NCBI GenBank assembly: GCA_005116835.1
Contig: SWDM01000021.1
Coordinates: 62,001-126,000, forward strand
Reading direction: 5' to 3'
Origin: Nitrospira sp.
GTDB taxonomy: Bacteria; Nitrospirota; Nitrospiria; Nitrospirales; Nitrospiraceae
DNA length: 64,000 nucleotides
Shown: positions 44,422 through 52,845 of the stretch, piece by piece
Numbering within the stretch: the stretch's first letter is position 1
Layout of the letters: each line of letters begins with the position of its first letter
Translations under genes and position numbers: made by a program
Notes under the pieces: generated by a model
What the model was told of the DNA's origin: nothing
What the model saw: the letters and a program-made list of their open reading frames with translations, nothing else
Databases searched by the model: none

Positions 44422-46638
44422 TCAATAACTGATGCTGTAGCCGATCGTGGCCGTGGTTCCTCGCGCGGCAACATTGAAGCTGTTCGTGAACGCAATCTGA
44501 TTGAACGGTAGGACGTACTGCTGATTCAAGAGATTCTCGATGCCGAACCGTAAGGTCCCTGGCCCGGCTTTGACGGTGGTGATGAAGTCGACGATAAAGT
44601 ATTCCGTCATCGAGAAGGGATCGCCGAAGGGGTCGAGGCCCGAGTTGAACGCCGTCAGTGAGCGCCTGCGGCTTCCGGAGTACAGCATTTGGAGCCGGTT
44701 GCGCCATTGCCATTCCGGCACCGTCAGATGCTCAAGATAGCCGGTAATCTTCTGCGGCTGGAGGCTGAATCCATTGAGGGGTACGCGGACGTCGGGATTG
44801 AAGGCAATCGTATTATCCCCTTCAACGAAGGTGTAGGACCCTCCAATCCGCCAGCCTTCGTATGGCTGCACGTCCAGCGTGGCCTCGACTCCATAGATAG
44901 TTTGTGGACTCCGCTGCAGCGATTGGGTGAACTGATCGAAATTGAGACCCAGGCTCGATTTGGAGATGTATCCAGAGAGAGAGCTCTGGACCTTGCTCCA
45001 TTTGCCTCGCAGACCGAGTTCGTAGTTATTGACGCGCTGCGGCTGCAACTTGGAGAGGGCGATATTGCTGCCGGGCGTTGCGAACAACGCCGAATCGATC
45101 GATCCGACGGGCACGTTGAACCCCTGACTGAAGTTGAAGAACAGGTCCAAGGGGTCGATCAAATGGTACACAAAGCCGGCATTGAAGACCGTGGCGTCGA
45201 ATTTCACCGAACCGGCAGGAGTAAAGTTGCCCACACCGTCGGTGAAATCGCTGCTCGAAATCCCGAGCCGTTCGTGCCGCACCCCGCCGCGCACGACGAG
45301 CGCGGAAATCGGCGTCCACTCGCCTTGGGCGAATCCCGCAATCGAATCAAACACCCGCGACGGCAACAAGGGCGTTTGACCGATCTTGCGAAAGATTCGT
45401 CCGCCCGAGGCATCGAGGCTCGCGGGATCGTAGAGGTTCTGCCTATTGTCGCCATGCTGACTCGAGAAGTCCATGCCATAGGTCACCAGCGGCTTGCCGT
45501 ACAGGGGAATAGGCGTCGTAATTTCGACTCGCGTCCCGAGCACATCCGTTTGCGGCAACCCTTGCACTACATCGGTGCCTCCGAAGGGTCTGACGTCGAA
45601 GGTGGGGAAAGTCGTCCGCTGGCTGCGATAATAGCCCTGGATATGCACGCGGCTGTCGAGAAAGAGGTGCGGATGGGAATAGTCCAGGCTGATCTGCGAA
45701 TTCGTCAGTTTGGGTTGCTCGTCGAGCGAAAGACCGGGGATGTATCTGGCGTTGGTGCGAGGGAGCGCATCCACCGAAGGATCGGGGAAATGATTGGTGT
45801 CCTGCTGGGATTCCTTTCGGTTGAACGTAAGCTGCAGGCGGTGCTCCCCGAAGGTGGCTCCGAACTTACTGAGTACATTGTACGATCTCGTATCAGCAAA
45901 TCCGCCGATGGTATTCGTGCCAGGCATCGTTCGAGACCCTTCGGCGTCGAACATGCCACCTTGGTTATTAAACGTGCCGACGATATTGTAATCGAACCAG
46001 TCTTTTCTCCCTTGGAATCCCTGCGTGATGGTTCCGCTGAGACCTCGCGCCACCCGGGTTAAGGACCCGCTCCCTTGCACGTCGGTATAGAAGCTGGGCT
46101 TTCCTTCTCCCGCTTGCTTCGTGATGATGTTGATCAGTCCCCCGGTGGCACCGTTGCCATAGATCGCGGTGGCGCCACGGACGATCTCGATCCGTTCGAT
46201 GGCGCTGGGGTCGATGTGGGCAAGGTCCAACTGAATGGTGGGGCTGCTCAATTGCGGCACGCCATCGATCAAGACGGAGATTTGGCGCCCGCGGATCGTC
46301 TGCGAGGTGCCCGTGTCCATCGCGCCATCGTTCTGGGACATGCCGGGCACCAGCTTGGGTAGAATCTGTCCCAAGCTTCGGCTGGACGACACCGCAAGCT
46401 GTTGTTGGATCTGCTGTTCCGTGACGATGGTCACGGACTGGTTCAAGCTCCCGAGCGTCGTCGGGGTCCGTGTGGCGGAAATGACGACGTCCGATGCGCT
46501 CACGGCCGGGATCTCTTCAGACTGTTCCGTACTGCCCGACTCTGCCGCCAACAGCGGAAGAGCCGGATACAAGACGAGCAGACCGATGGCGATAATGACT
46601 CGATTTCTAACGGTGGAATACACAAGATGTCTCTTCAT
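44422..46638 (-). CDS. TonB-dependent receptor (ferric aerobactin/vibrioferrin type)
   Basis: This protein has 738 residues from the ATG at 46638 (AAAGGA upstream; an alternative ATG lies at 46659). The signal peptide ends near LPLLAAES. The TonB-box region is SDVVISATRTPTTLG. The plug has SVTIVTEQQIQQQLAVSSSR, LGQILPKLVPGMSQNDG, IRGRQISVLIDGVPQ and AIERIEIVRGATAIYGNGAT, then GGLINIITKQ. The barrel ends FGIENLLNQQYVLPFNQI and finishes in Tyr. The plug sequence resembles IutA/PvuA-type receptors for carboxylate-hydroxamate siderophores; the ligand is an inference. It is followed by a PepSY gene on the same strand. Confidence 0.88.
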   Translation of the reverse strand: MKRHLVYSTVRNRVIIAIGLLVLYPALPLLAAESGSTEQSEEIPAVSASDVVISATRTPTTLGSLNQSVTIVTEQQIQQQLAVSSSRSLGQILPKLVPGMSQNDGAMDTGTSQTIRGRQISVLIDGVPQLSSPTIQLDLAHIDPSAIERIEIVRGATAIYGNGATGGLINIITKQAGEGKPSFYTDVQGSGSLTRVARGLSGTITQGFQGRKDWFDYNIVGTFNNQGGMFDAEGSRTMPGTNTIGGFADTRSYNVLSKFGATFGEHRLQLTFNRKESQQDTNHFPDPSVDALPRTNARYIPGLSLDEQPKLTNSQISLDYSHPHLFLDSRVHIQGYYRSQRTTFPTFDVRPFGGTDVVQGLPQTDVLGTRVEITTPIPLYGKPLVTYGMDFSSQHGDNRQNLYDPASLDASGGRIFRKIGQTPLLPSRVFDSIAGFAQGEWTPISALVVRGGVRHERLGISSSDFTDGVGNFTPAGSVKFDATVFNAGFVYHLIDPLDLFFNFSQGFNVPVGSIDSALFATPGSNIALSKLQPQRVNNYELGLRGKWSKVQSSLSGYISKSSLGLNFDQFTQSLQRSPQTIYGVEATLDVQPYEGWRIGGSYTFVEGDNTIAFNPDVRVPLNGFSLQPQKITGYLEHLTVPEWQWRNRLQMLYSGSRRRSLTAFNSGLDPFGDPFSMTEYFIVDFITTVKAGPGTLRFGIENLLNQQYVLPFNQIAFTNSFNVAARGTTATIGYSISY

Positions 46639-46855
46639 GGCGGCACAAAATCCTTTCATCCCCTGCGTGGGGTCCCTCTGAGAGTCAGCGCATTACGGCG
46701 GAGCACGTTACCCGCCATGCGGCACAGGGTCACACGGTCTGCTCCCAGGCTGGTGCCCACCCGGCATCAGACGATGCTAGGCTCAGCACACAGGCAGGCT
46801 TGGACTGCATGGGTCCCCCGGCTCGTGAATGTTTACTGACGTTGTAGACTTGAGG

Positions 46856-47254
46856 CTAGGAGTGCGAGACAGGAGGACCACGGCCGTGCGCCGCAATCAG
46901 GGGTCTCCCTCCATAGGAGACCGCGAACAGGAACAGAGGGACGAACAACGAGACAATGATCGGCAGCCGAGGCACCTCGGGCAGGATAAACGCCGACTCA
47001 TCCTGGGTGACGGTGCAGGCCCAGCTGATAAGAGGATTGGCTTCGACCCGTCCATGATGGCACGGAATCAGGTCGCCCCCAGCGTGGAGGTGAAAGCTGC
47101 GGCTGGTCGGCTTCTCGAAGTCGGTGAAGCAGGTAAAACAGACGAAGCCGGCCACGAGACGGATACTGACCAGGAGGCATGCAACCAACAAGACCAGTGT
47201 CGGAGGCTGACCCGTTCGTCCGCGGACATGTATGAAGTGGAGTTCGCGGTTCAC
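46856..47254 (-). CDS. Small exported His/Cys protein, R-G-P-P C-terminus (DUF2946-like, subgroup 2)
   Basis: This protein has 132 residues from a GTG at 47254, chosen because it aligns with the start of the paralogue at 43005. C39, C42, H55, H57, C65, H66, H67 and C80 are at the same residue numbers as in the paralogue (VCFTCF, SFHLHAGG, CHHGR, ISWACTV). The C-terminal hydrophobic segment and HGRGPPVSHS are also kept. It is followed by the TonB receptor at 44422-46638, about 220 bases on. The shared element lies about 97 bases upstream. Conservation of every Cys and His between the subgroup members supports function. Confidence 0.62.
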   Translation of the reverse strand: MNRELHFIHVRGRTGQPPTLVLLVACLLVSIRLVAGFVCFTCFTDFEKPTSRSFHLHAGGDLIPCHHGRVEANPLISWACTVTQDESAFILPEVPRLPIIVSLFVPLFLFAVSYGGRPLIAAHGRGPPVSHS

Positions 47255-47350
47255 CAGATACACCTATCGAGCAAGAGGGTGATTATCATACATATCCATA
47301 AGCGCCTCTCTATAGAATAGAAGGGAGGGAATTTATATCGTATGGTCTCC

Positions 47351-47383
47351 CCTGTCTACCGACGTCTGCTCACGGATGCTACA
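47351..47383 (-). promoter_or_regulatory. Shared DUF2946-like-gene element, copy 6
   Basis: The plus strand reads CCTGTCTACCGACG, TCTGCTCACGGATGCTACA, the consensus form. It lies between exbB and the small gene at 46856-47254, which starts about 97 bases downstream of it. Confidence 0.6.
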
Positions 47384-47429
47384 AAATATGGCGGGCAGGC
47401 CTGAAGGCTTGTTCGTGGATGTACTTCGC

Positions 47430-47855
47430 TCACGATCCATGCAAGGTCTTGTACTGCGCGAGGAGTTCGCTGACGCGGCGACGGAGTACGTTGTTCATGA
47501 CCACGCACGGAATGGCGACCAGCAGCCCAGCCGCGGTGGCCTTGAGCGCAAGGCTCAGGCCGATCATGATCGATGCCACCGCCAACGTTCCAGATGTGCC
47601 CATCGTGTGAAACGTGAGCATGATGCCGAGAACCGTCCCGAGCAGTCCGATATAGGGGGCATTCGCCGCAACGGTGCCGATCACCACCAGTCGCCTGGTC
47701 AACGCGACTTCGCACAGATCGAGTGTGGGAAACTGCCTTATGTCCACCCGTCGAAAGAACAACCCGCGCTCCACCGCCACCCCGATCGCCCAGAAACTCA
47801 GCCCCAGCAAAAGCCCGATGACACCATACTCGACAAGTTCTTTGAGCCCTTCCAT
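47430..47855 (-). CDS. exbB: ExbB/TolQ-family proton channel subunit
   Basis: This protein has 141 residues from the ATG at 47855. TM1 is LVEYGVIGLLLGLSFWAIGV. A very short cytoplasmic part follows, then TM2 and TM3 with the family signature: VVIGTVAANAPYIGLLGTVL, GIMLTFHTMG and GLSLALKATAAGLLVAIPCV. It is shorter than typical ExbB (200 or more residues) because the cytoplasmic loop is reduced, as in small TonB2-type ExbB proteins. ExbB with ExbD uses the proton gradient to drive TonB. No ExbD gene is in the window. An HTH gene lies 84 bases upstream. Confidence 0.85.
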   Translation of the reverse strand: MEGLKELVEYGVIGLLLGLSFWAIGVAVERGLFFRRVDIRQFPTLDLCEVALTRRLVVIGTVAANAPYIGLLGTVLGIMLTFHTMGTSGTLAVASIMIGLSLALKATAAGLLVAIPCVVMNNVLRRRVSELLAQYKTLHGS

Positions 47856-47939
47856 CAGAACACACGGTCCTTTCTGCAACAGCTGTTCTCGATATTACTT
47901 GTCGTCACGCTTCATCCGCCACGTGTGCGTGGCGGGACC

Positions 47940-48119
47940 TCAGTGATCGATCCGATTCTCGGAGATCAGTTTATCGACCGAGTTGCCGATCACGCGCAAG
48001 CTCTGCTTACCGATTTTAGTCGCGGCCAACTTTCCTTCTTCGACCCACCGATAGACTGTCCAGCGGCTTACATTCAGAACCAGCGCCGCCTCGTTGACCC
48101 TGAGTAATTGCTTGTTCAT
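47940..48119 (-). CDS. Small excisionase-type HTH protein
   Basis: This protein has 59 residues from the ATG at 48119 (CGAGGTCAAG upstream; the longer frame to 48236 lacks support). It is almost only the DNA-binding domain: QLLRVNEAALVLNVSRWTVY, RWVEEGKLAATKIG, QSLRVIGNSVDKLI. It is the closest relative in the window of the HTH protein at 13307-13621. It lies between the receptor gene and exbB on the same strand, 118 bases after the receptor stop. It is probably a local transcription regulator. Confidence 0.75.
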   Translation of the reverse strand: MNKQLLRVNEAALVLNVSRWTVYRWVEEGKLAATKIGKQSLRVIGNSVDKLISENRIDH

Positions 48120-48237
48120 CTTGACCTCGCTTTCTGTCGTCGTCGGACTCATCACATTGTGAGAAGGCATCCGGGGAGGAGGGCGCCTGAAGGACGCCCT
48201 CCTCTCAGCCCGAAATCGCCTTGCGTGTTCCGACAAG

Positions 48238-50568
48238 CTAGAACAGTCCCAGCGTCACACCTCCATAGAAGGCCCGGCCATAGCCCGCAAAGAAAGCCTG
48301 TTGGAGGGCGGCAGCGCCGGCTGTTTCACCCGTGATCACCTGGCCAGATGCGGCGTACTTTTTATCCGCGATGTTGTCCACCTCAAAAAAGATTTTGGCG
48401 AATCGGAACCAGGAGTTGTTCAGCTCGAAATTCTTGTGAATGTTCACATTGGCGACCACATAGGAGGGGATACTAAACGTGTTGCTGTTGTTCAGGAAGT
48501 AGCTGTTGTAATAACTGCCTTCAACCCAGGCGCCCCATCCGGTCGGCCAATGATCGTAGGCGACTTTAGAATTCAAGACATCGGTCGGCACGTTCGGTAC
48601 ATTTTTCCCGTCTCGAACCAAGAATCCGGCTGCGGTATTCACCTGGTCCGAGAAGTTCGTGTATTTGGCGTCAATGTGTGTATAGGCTCCAGTGAGTCGC
48701 AGGCCCGTCGCCGGCCGCCAATCATAGCGGGCCTCGATTCCTCGATATTGAGACGAGTCGGCGTTCACTGTCGCCACGTTCGAACCCGACACCGCTCGCG
48801 AAATCAACTCATCCTTAAAGAACGTCCAGAACCCGACGAGTTCAACCGTCAGGGTCTGGGTCAGCTTGGACTCCGTCCCGATCTCAAAGTTGGCATTTTT
48901 CTGCGGCTTCAGGTTGAAGTTTGTCCCCGGTTGACCGGTGATCGGATCTCTCAGAAGATTGCCGAAACCAGGAATCCCATATCCCGTCGAGGCCCGGACC
49001 CAATGCCGATAGGCCTCCGCCGGTTTCCAACTCAGCGACATTTCCGGCGCCCAGTTGGTGAAGGTTCGGCTTGCGCTGATAGGAGCTGGATTTGCACCGC
49101 CGGTATAGTTAATCGCTTGCACACTCAACATTGATTGCTCGAAGCCTAATCCAGCAGCGAGAATCACTTTCGGCACAATTTCCAGTTCTTCTCGGAATCG
49201 ACCCCCGACGTTCCTGATAGTTCCCCGAGAATTCTGGATGAGGGTTCCCCTGGTGCCTTTGCCGTCGGCGAGGTTCTGAAAGGTTTGTGATTCCTGCTCC
49301 ATATTATTGAGAAAGAAGCCGACATAACTCCGCAACGGCATATCGAAGAGGCGTCCATCGTGCCGAAGATCGGCGTAATGCTTGAAATTCGGATTGACGT
49401 TGTCGCTGATCTGGGAGAAGGTCTGGTTGATGTCTTTGACGTCGTAGTCCGCTTCAAGCGTGAGGACCGTACTTGCATTGATTTGTCGCTCGTAGAGGCC
49501 TCCGACAATGGTGCGCCGATCCAGCCGACGTTGCGCCAGGCGTTCGGAGTCGCTACAAGAAGCGACCGTACAGGTTGCTGCCCCACCAGCCTGCCGATGA
49601 TCGAACGTGAACTGCGATTGCGTCAAACGGGTCGGCACAAAGGTATCCAGCCAATTGGTGATGGCCTTAAAGTAAAAATTCTGCTTGTCGTCGATCCTGA
49701 ATCGAAGATTCAGGTTGATGGTTTGCGTGCTGTAGTTGCTGTGCCTGATATATCCATCTTCACCCACGTTGCTGACGAAGAGGGAGGCGTCGAGATTCTC
49801 ATATTGTTTGCCTACGGCCATAGCCTCCTTGTGGTACCCAAAAGACCCCCCACTCCCAAACATCTCGACCCCATTGATGTCGCTGCCGCGCCGGGTTCTG
49901 AACTGCACCATCCCACCCAGCGCATAGTTATCGTAGAGCGAGGACGAGGCTCCTCGGATGACTTCGACGCTCCGCATAAACCAGGGGTCTTGGATGTCGA
50001 GGCGTGAGAGGCCGTCTGATTGTGTCTGCTGGAATCCGTCTTCGTAAACTTTAATGTCCCGAATGGCGAAGGTCGTCTTGGCGCCTTGGCCACGAATCAT
50101 CATGCTGAAGTCGCGCGGCCCGTTGGCCTGGCGCAAGACCACGCCCGGGAGCGATTCCATCGACTCCTTCATCGTTCTGGTTGGCTGAGAATCCGTTTCC
50201 GACGGATCCGTGGCCGATAACGAGAGGCCCTCCGGCCGTTTTTGAAAGCGTGTGCTCACGATGCTCGTATCGCTCAATTCATATTCGGGTATCGCTCCGG
50301 TGACCTGCGCCTGCTCCGGCGACACCTTCTCAGTGACCGTCTTGGGCTGCTCGGTCGGAGGCAACGTACTTTCACGGCCCTTTTGGAGATCATCCAGCTC
50401 TTGCAAGATGCCTTTGAGCTGTTCACGCAGTTGTTGCTCCCTCGAGCCTTGCTGCAAGGCCTCTGTCGCGGCCGGTTCTTGTGCCAGCGCGACGTGATCC
50501 AGAGCAACAGCACCTCCGAGCGCTGTGATTGCCACAATGATATGCCCCACTCTCTTGAACGACACCAT
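48238..50568 (-). CDS. TonB-dependent receptor with N-terminal coiled coil
   Basis: This protein has 776 residues from the ATG at 50568. The signal peptide ends near VALAQ. Residues 38-64 form a charged coiled coil (QQGSREQQLREQLKGILQEL), unusual before a plug. The plug is recognisable: TMKESMESLPGVVLRQANGP, FSMMIRGQGAKTTFAIRDIK, RSVEVIRGASSSLYDNYALG and GMVQFRTRRG. The barrel follows, ending in Phe (YGGVTLGLF). The same coiled-coil and plug start recur in the truncated protein at 52842-53195, so both come from one receptor subfamily. The ligand is unknown. The neighbouring TlpA and small His/Cys genes lie upstream on the same strand. Confidence 0.87.
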   Translation of the reverse strand: MVSFKRVGHIIVAITALGGAVALDHVALAQEPAATEALQQGSREQQLREQLKGILQELDDLQKGRESTLPPTEQPKTVTEKVSPEQAQVTGAIPEYELSDTSIVSTRFQKRPEGLSLSATDPSETDSQPTRTMKESMESLPGVVLRQANGPRDFSMMIRGQGAKTTFAIRDIKVYEDGFQQTQSDGLSRLDIQDPWFMRSVEVIRGASSSLYDNYALGGMVQFRTRRGSDINGVEMFGSGGSFGYHKEAMAVGKQYENLDASLFVSNVGEDGYIRHSNYSTQTINLNLRFRIDDKQNFYFKAITNWLDTFVPTRLTQSQFTFDHRQAGGAATCTVASCSDSERLAQRRLDRRTIVGGLYERQINASTVLTLEADYDVKDINQTFSQISDNVNPNFKHYADLRHDGRLFDMPLRSYVGFFLNNMEQESQTFQNLADGKGTRGTLIQNSRGTIRNVGGRFREELEIVPKVILAAGLGFEQSMLSVQAINYTGGANPAPISASRTFTNWAPEMSLSWKPAEAYRHWVRASTGYGIPGFGNLLRDPITGQPGTNFNLKPQKNANFEIGTESKLTQTLTVELVGFWTFFKDELISRAVSGSNVATVNADSSQYRGIEARYDWRPATGLRLTGAYTHIDAKYTNFSDQVNTAAGFLVRDGKNVPNVPTDVLNSKVAYDHWPTGWGAWVEGSYYNSYFLNNSNTFSIPSYVVANVNIHKNFELNNSWFRFAKIFFEVDNIADKKYAASGQVITGETAGAAALQQAFFAGYGRAFYGGVTLGLF

Positions 50569-50691
50569 AGCCCGTACTCCTTTGTTGTGATGAATGAAAC
50601 GGAACAACCGCCTCCGTGCAGACGCAAGCCGCGCGAGCTGCAGCTCTGTCAGTGCAGGGAGATGTCTGACGAACGTTACGTGGATGCGATG

Positions 50692-51000
50692 TTACGAATG
50701 AGGGGGTGCGCGGGAGTGAGCTGACTGCTGGGAAAGAAGATGCGAGACGGAAGACTCGACCAACGGCAGCATCGACACGAGGTGAAGCGGCTGCGTCTGT
50801 GGCGTGATTATAGAAAAGTCAACGGTTGGATTGGCGTCGCAAGCCCAGGCGCATAGAGAAGAATGTGTCGCTCCACCCTTGTGATGATGGGCTGAGCCTG
50901 GCTGGCTCTCGTGCGCAAAGAGACAGGTCACCGCACCGACCGATAGAGTCAGGTACAGCGTCGCAATGACCAGAGCGAAGGGGACAAAACACTTCTTCAT
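50692..51000 (-). CDS. Small exported His/Cys-rich protein, R-A-P-P C-terminus (DUF2946-like)
   Basis: This protein has 102 residues and an ATG overlapping the thioredoxin-like gene stop (ATGA), so translation is coupled. The N-terminal signal or TM segment (residues 5-27) is followed by H30, H38-H40, H46, C50 and C54 (AHHHKGGATHSSLCAWACD). The end is QSAHSRAPPHS. It is the only family member fixed in a tight operon: truncated receptor - BNR protein - TlpA - this gene - receptor. It may be the metal-binding partner of the thioredoxin, with its two Cys kept reduced by it; this is inference. Confidence 0.67.
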   Translation of the reverse strand: MKKCFVPFALVIATLYLTLSVGAVTCLFAHESQPGSAHHHKGGATHSSLCAWACDANPTVDFSIITPQTQPLHLVSMLPLVESSVSHLLSQQSAHSRAPPHS

Positions 51001-51539
51001 TTCCCGCTCTCCATCGCCTGCCGCATCATCGCCACAGCCTCGGGACTATCCCAGGCGCGAGGCCCGACTGCTCGCCCGACCAACGCGCCATTCATAGCGA
51101 TCACAACTGTGGTCGGAAGGCCGCGCACCATGAAGGACCGTGACACTTCCTGGTCTTCATCGAAGAGCACCGGCAGGCTGATTCCTAACTGAGAGAGAAA
51201 GTGAGCGATGCCTTGGCGCTGGAGATCCGTCGTCACGGTTAACAAGGCAAAGCGTGCAGGGTCCAGCTGTTGTTGCAGTCGCGCGAGAGACGGCATTTCT
51301 TCTTTGCAGGGTCCACACCAGGTGGCCCAAAAGTTGATAAGCACTACTTTCCCGGCCAACTCACTCGACTTTACGACCTTGCCTTCGAGCGTCGTGAGCT
51401 CAAAGGGCGCCGCCATGGTTCCTGCCGGCAACCGGGTCATCTTGAGCGAGACGAAGGGATCGCCGGCCAGCGCGGGACTGATCGAAACAATGCTCATGAG
51501 AGAGAGCAGCGCAGCGACCGAAACGTGTTTCAATGACAT
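50997..51539 (-). CDS. TlpA/ResA-type periplasmic thioredoxin
   Basis: This protein has 180 residues from the ATG at 51539, 7 bases after the BNR gene stop. The signal peptide ends near SPALAGDP. The thioredoxin fold reads APFELTTLEGKVVKSSELAG, VVLINFWATWC75GPC78 and GLPTTVVIAMNG with the cis-Pro. Such exported thioredoxins reduce cytochrome c or copper-site cysteines. Here the coupled downstream gene encodes a small protein with a C-x3-C pair in LCAWACD, a plausible substrate. A second TlpA of this island (54666-55220) is also flanked by small family members. Confidence 0.85.
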   Translation of the reverse strand: MSLKHVSVAALLSLMSIVSISPALAGDPFVSLKMTRLPAGTMAAPFELTTLEGKVVKSSELAGKVVLINFWATWCGPCKEEMPSLARLQQQLDPARFALLTVTTDLQRQGIAHFLSQLGISLPVLFDEDQEVSRSFMVRGLPTTVVIAMNGALVGRAVGPRAWDSPEAVAMMRQAMESGK

Positions 51540-51546
51540 AAGCACG

Positions 51547-52845
51547 TTACGGCTCCTGCTTTGCCAGGACTTTCGACGCCGGCAATTGAAGCGTTTGCAC
51601 CACCATGCGATGAGCCGGCATCGCATGCTCCATCCAGGCTATTGCGGCAAGCCCTTTCGAATTCATTGAGAGGGAGGGTGTCTGGCCTTTTTTCTCATTC
51701 AATTTCTGCGGCGAGCTGAATGACTGTCCACGATCTAGAGAAAGGCTCATCACGATTTCCCGCCTGACAGGGGATTGTTCTTCCCAGACGATCACGAGAC
51801 GACCCTCCGGATCGACCGCCATCTGCGGATGATCGGGGAAGGTTCCCTTGGAGACATTCAGTCTCTGCTTGGGCGAGAAGGTCTCTCCCCTGTCATCCGA
51901 ATAGGCGAGAAACACTGCAGGGGTTTCATCGACGCCTTCGGTGTACCAGACCACATAGAGCCGGCCAAGCCGATCTGTGCCGATTGAGGCAGGGCGATGC
52001 GGGCAGCCGGGGAATACCCACTTGTCGTGGCCGACAATCACCGGCGCAGAAAACGTCTTCCCTCCGTCTGTAGAACGGGCAACGACCGTTTCGCGGACCT
52101 CGCCTGGGAGAACCTTACGCCAGGCTATGTAGAGTGTCGCGTCCGGCCCGGTTGTGAGAGAGGTTCGGCAACAGACACAGGTGTCCTCATCCACTTTGAG
52201 GTTCTTTGAGACGGTGCGTCCACGATCGGTCGAGCGAGTCGTAAAAGTGCCTGATTCTTTCTTGCCTTCCCGTCCATCGATCCAGGCCACATGCACGACG
52301 CCGTCAGGGGCGATATGGATCGAGTCGAAACTGTGGCCGATGATCTGCTCATCGTCGTTCACCAAAATGGACCGTAGAAATGTTTTTCCGCCGTCTATGG
52401 ACCGGCTGAGCCGCAATTCGTTCGAGAAGGGTTTGTCAGGTGTCAGTCTCGGATGGGTCAAGGCCCATGTCAGGAACACGTCAGTTCCGGCCACCGCCAG
52501 CGCCGGTGCTTCTTGCCGCATGTAGGGCGCCTCGGTCGGCTGGTTGACTGTGACCGGGGCCCCGATCGGTCCCTCAATCTTTTCCGCTCTGGCATAGAGC
52601 ACCCTGCGTATCTCCTTGTCCTCTTCCACCCAGGCAAGCGAGATACGACCCTCGTTGTCGATCTGGACGGAAGGCCCGACCACCGCCCGCACTTTGTGAT
52701 CGGTCGTCAACTTCGGACCGAACTGCAACGAGTGATTCGGCTCAGCCAGCGCCATCGGCACGAACGAGACGACGCTGAACGCGACCCCGACCATCCAGGC
52801 CAGTCTCTGAGTGATGATTGTTCGTTCGATCATGGTAGGCCTCAT
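51547..52845 (-). CDS. Exported BNR/Asp-box (sialidase-fold) protein
   Basis: This 432-residue protein has a start that overlaps the stop of the truncated receptor (ATGA); another Met lies four codons later. The signal peptide ends near PMALAEP. The body is a beta-propeller with five Asp-box repeats of the S-x-D-x-G-x-[TS]-[FV] type: SIDGGKTF, STDRGRTV, STDGGKTF, SDDRGETF and SLDRGQSF. A CVCC (DEDTCVCCRTSL) stands between repeats 2 and 3, unusual for the fold and a possible metal or disulfide site. True sialidase catalytic residues (Arg triad, Tyr/Glu) were not identified, so binding rather than sugar cleavage is more likely. It is encoded with a TlpA and a His/Cys protein. Confidence 0.75.
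   Translation of the reverse strand: MRPTMIERTIITQRLAWMVGVAFSVVSFVPMALAEPNHSLQFGPKLTTDHKVRAVVGPSVQIDNEGRISLAWVEEDKEIRRVLYARAEKIEGPIGAPVTVNQPTEAPYMRQEAPALAVAGTDVFLTWALTHPRLTPDKPFSNELRLSRSIDGGKTFLRSILVNDDEQIIGHSFDSIHIAPDGVVHVAWIDGREGKKESGTFTTRSTDRGRTVSKNLKVDEDTCVCCRTSLTTGPDATLYIAWRKVLPGEVRETVVARSTDGGKTFSAPVIVGHDKWVFPGCPHRPASIGTDRLGRLYVVWYTEGVDETPAVFLAYSDDRGETFSPKQRLNVSKGTFPDHPQMAVDPEGRLVIVWEEQSPVRREIVMSLSLDRGQSFSSPQKLNEKKGQTPSLSMNSKGLAAIAWMEHAMPAHRMVVQTLQLPASKVLAKQEP

Noticed and set aside
44689-46062. 457-codon plus-strand frame across the TonB receptor at 44422-46638
   Set aside because: It is antisense to a well-supported receptor; the sequence is low-complexity His/Arg/Gly-rich without a recognisable fold.
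47356-47865. 169-codon minus-strand frame overlapping exbB
   Set aside because: It shares the region of exbB in another frame; only the exbB frame shows TM helices and family motifs.
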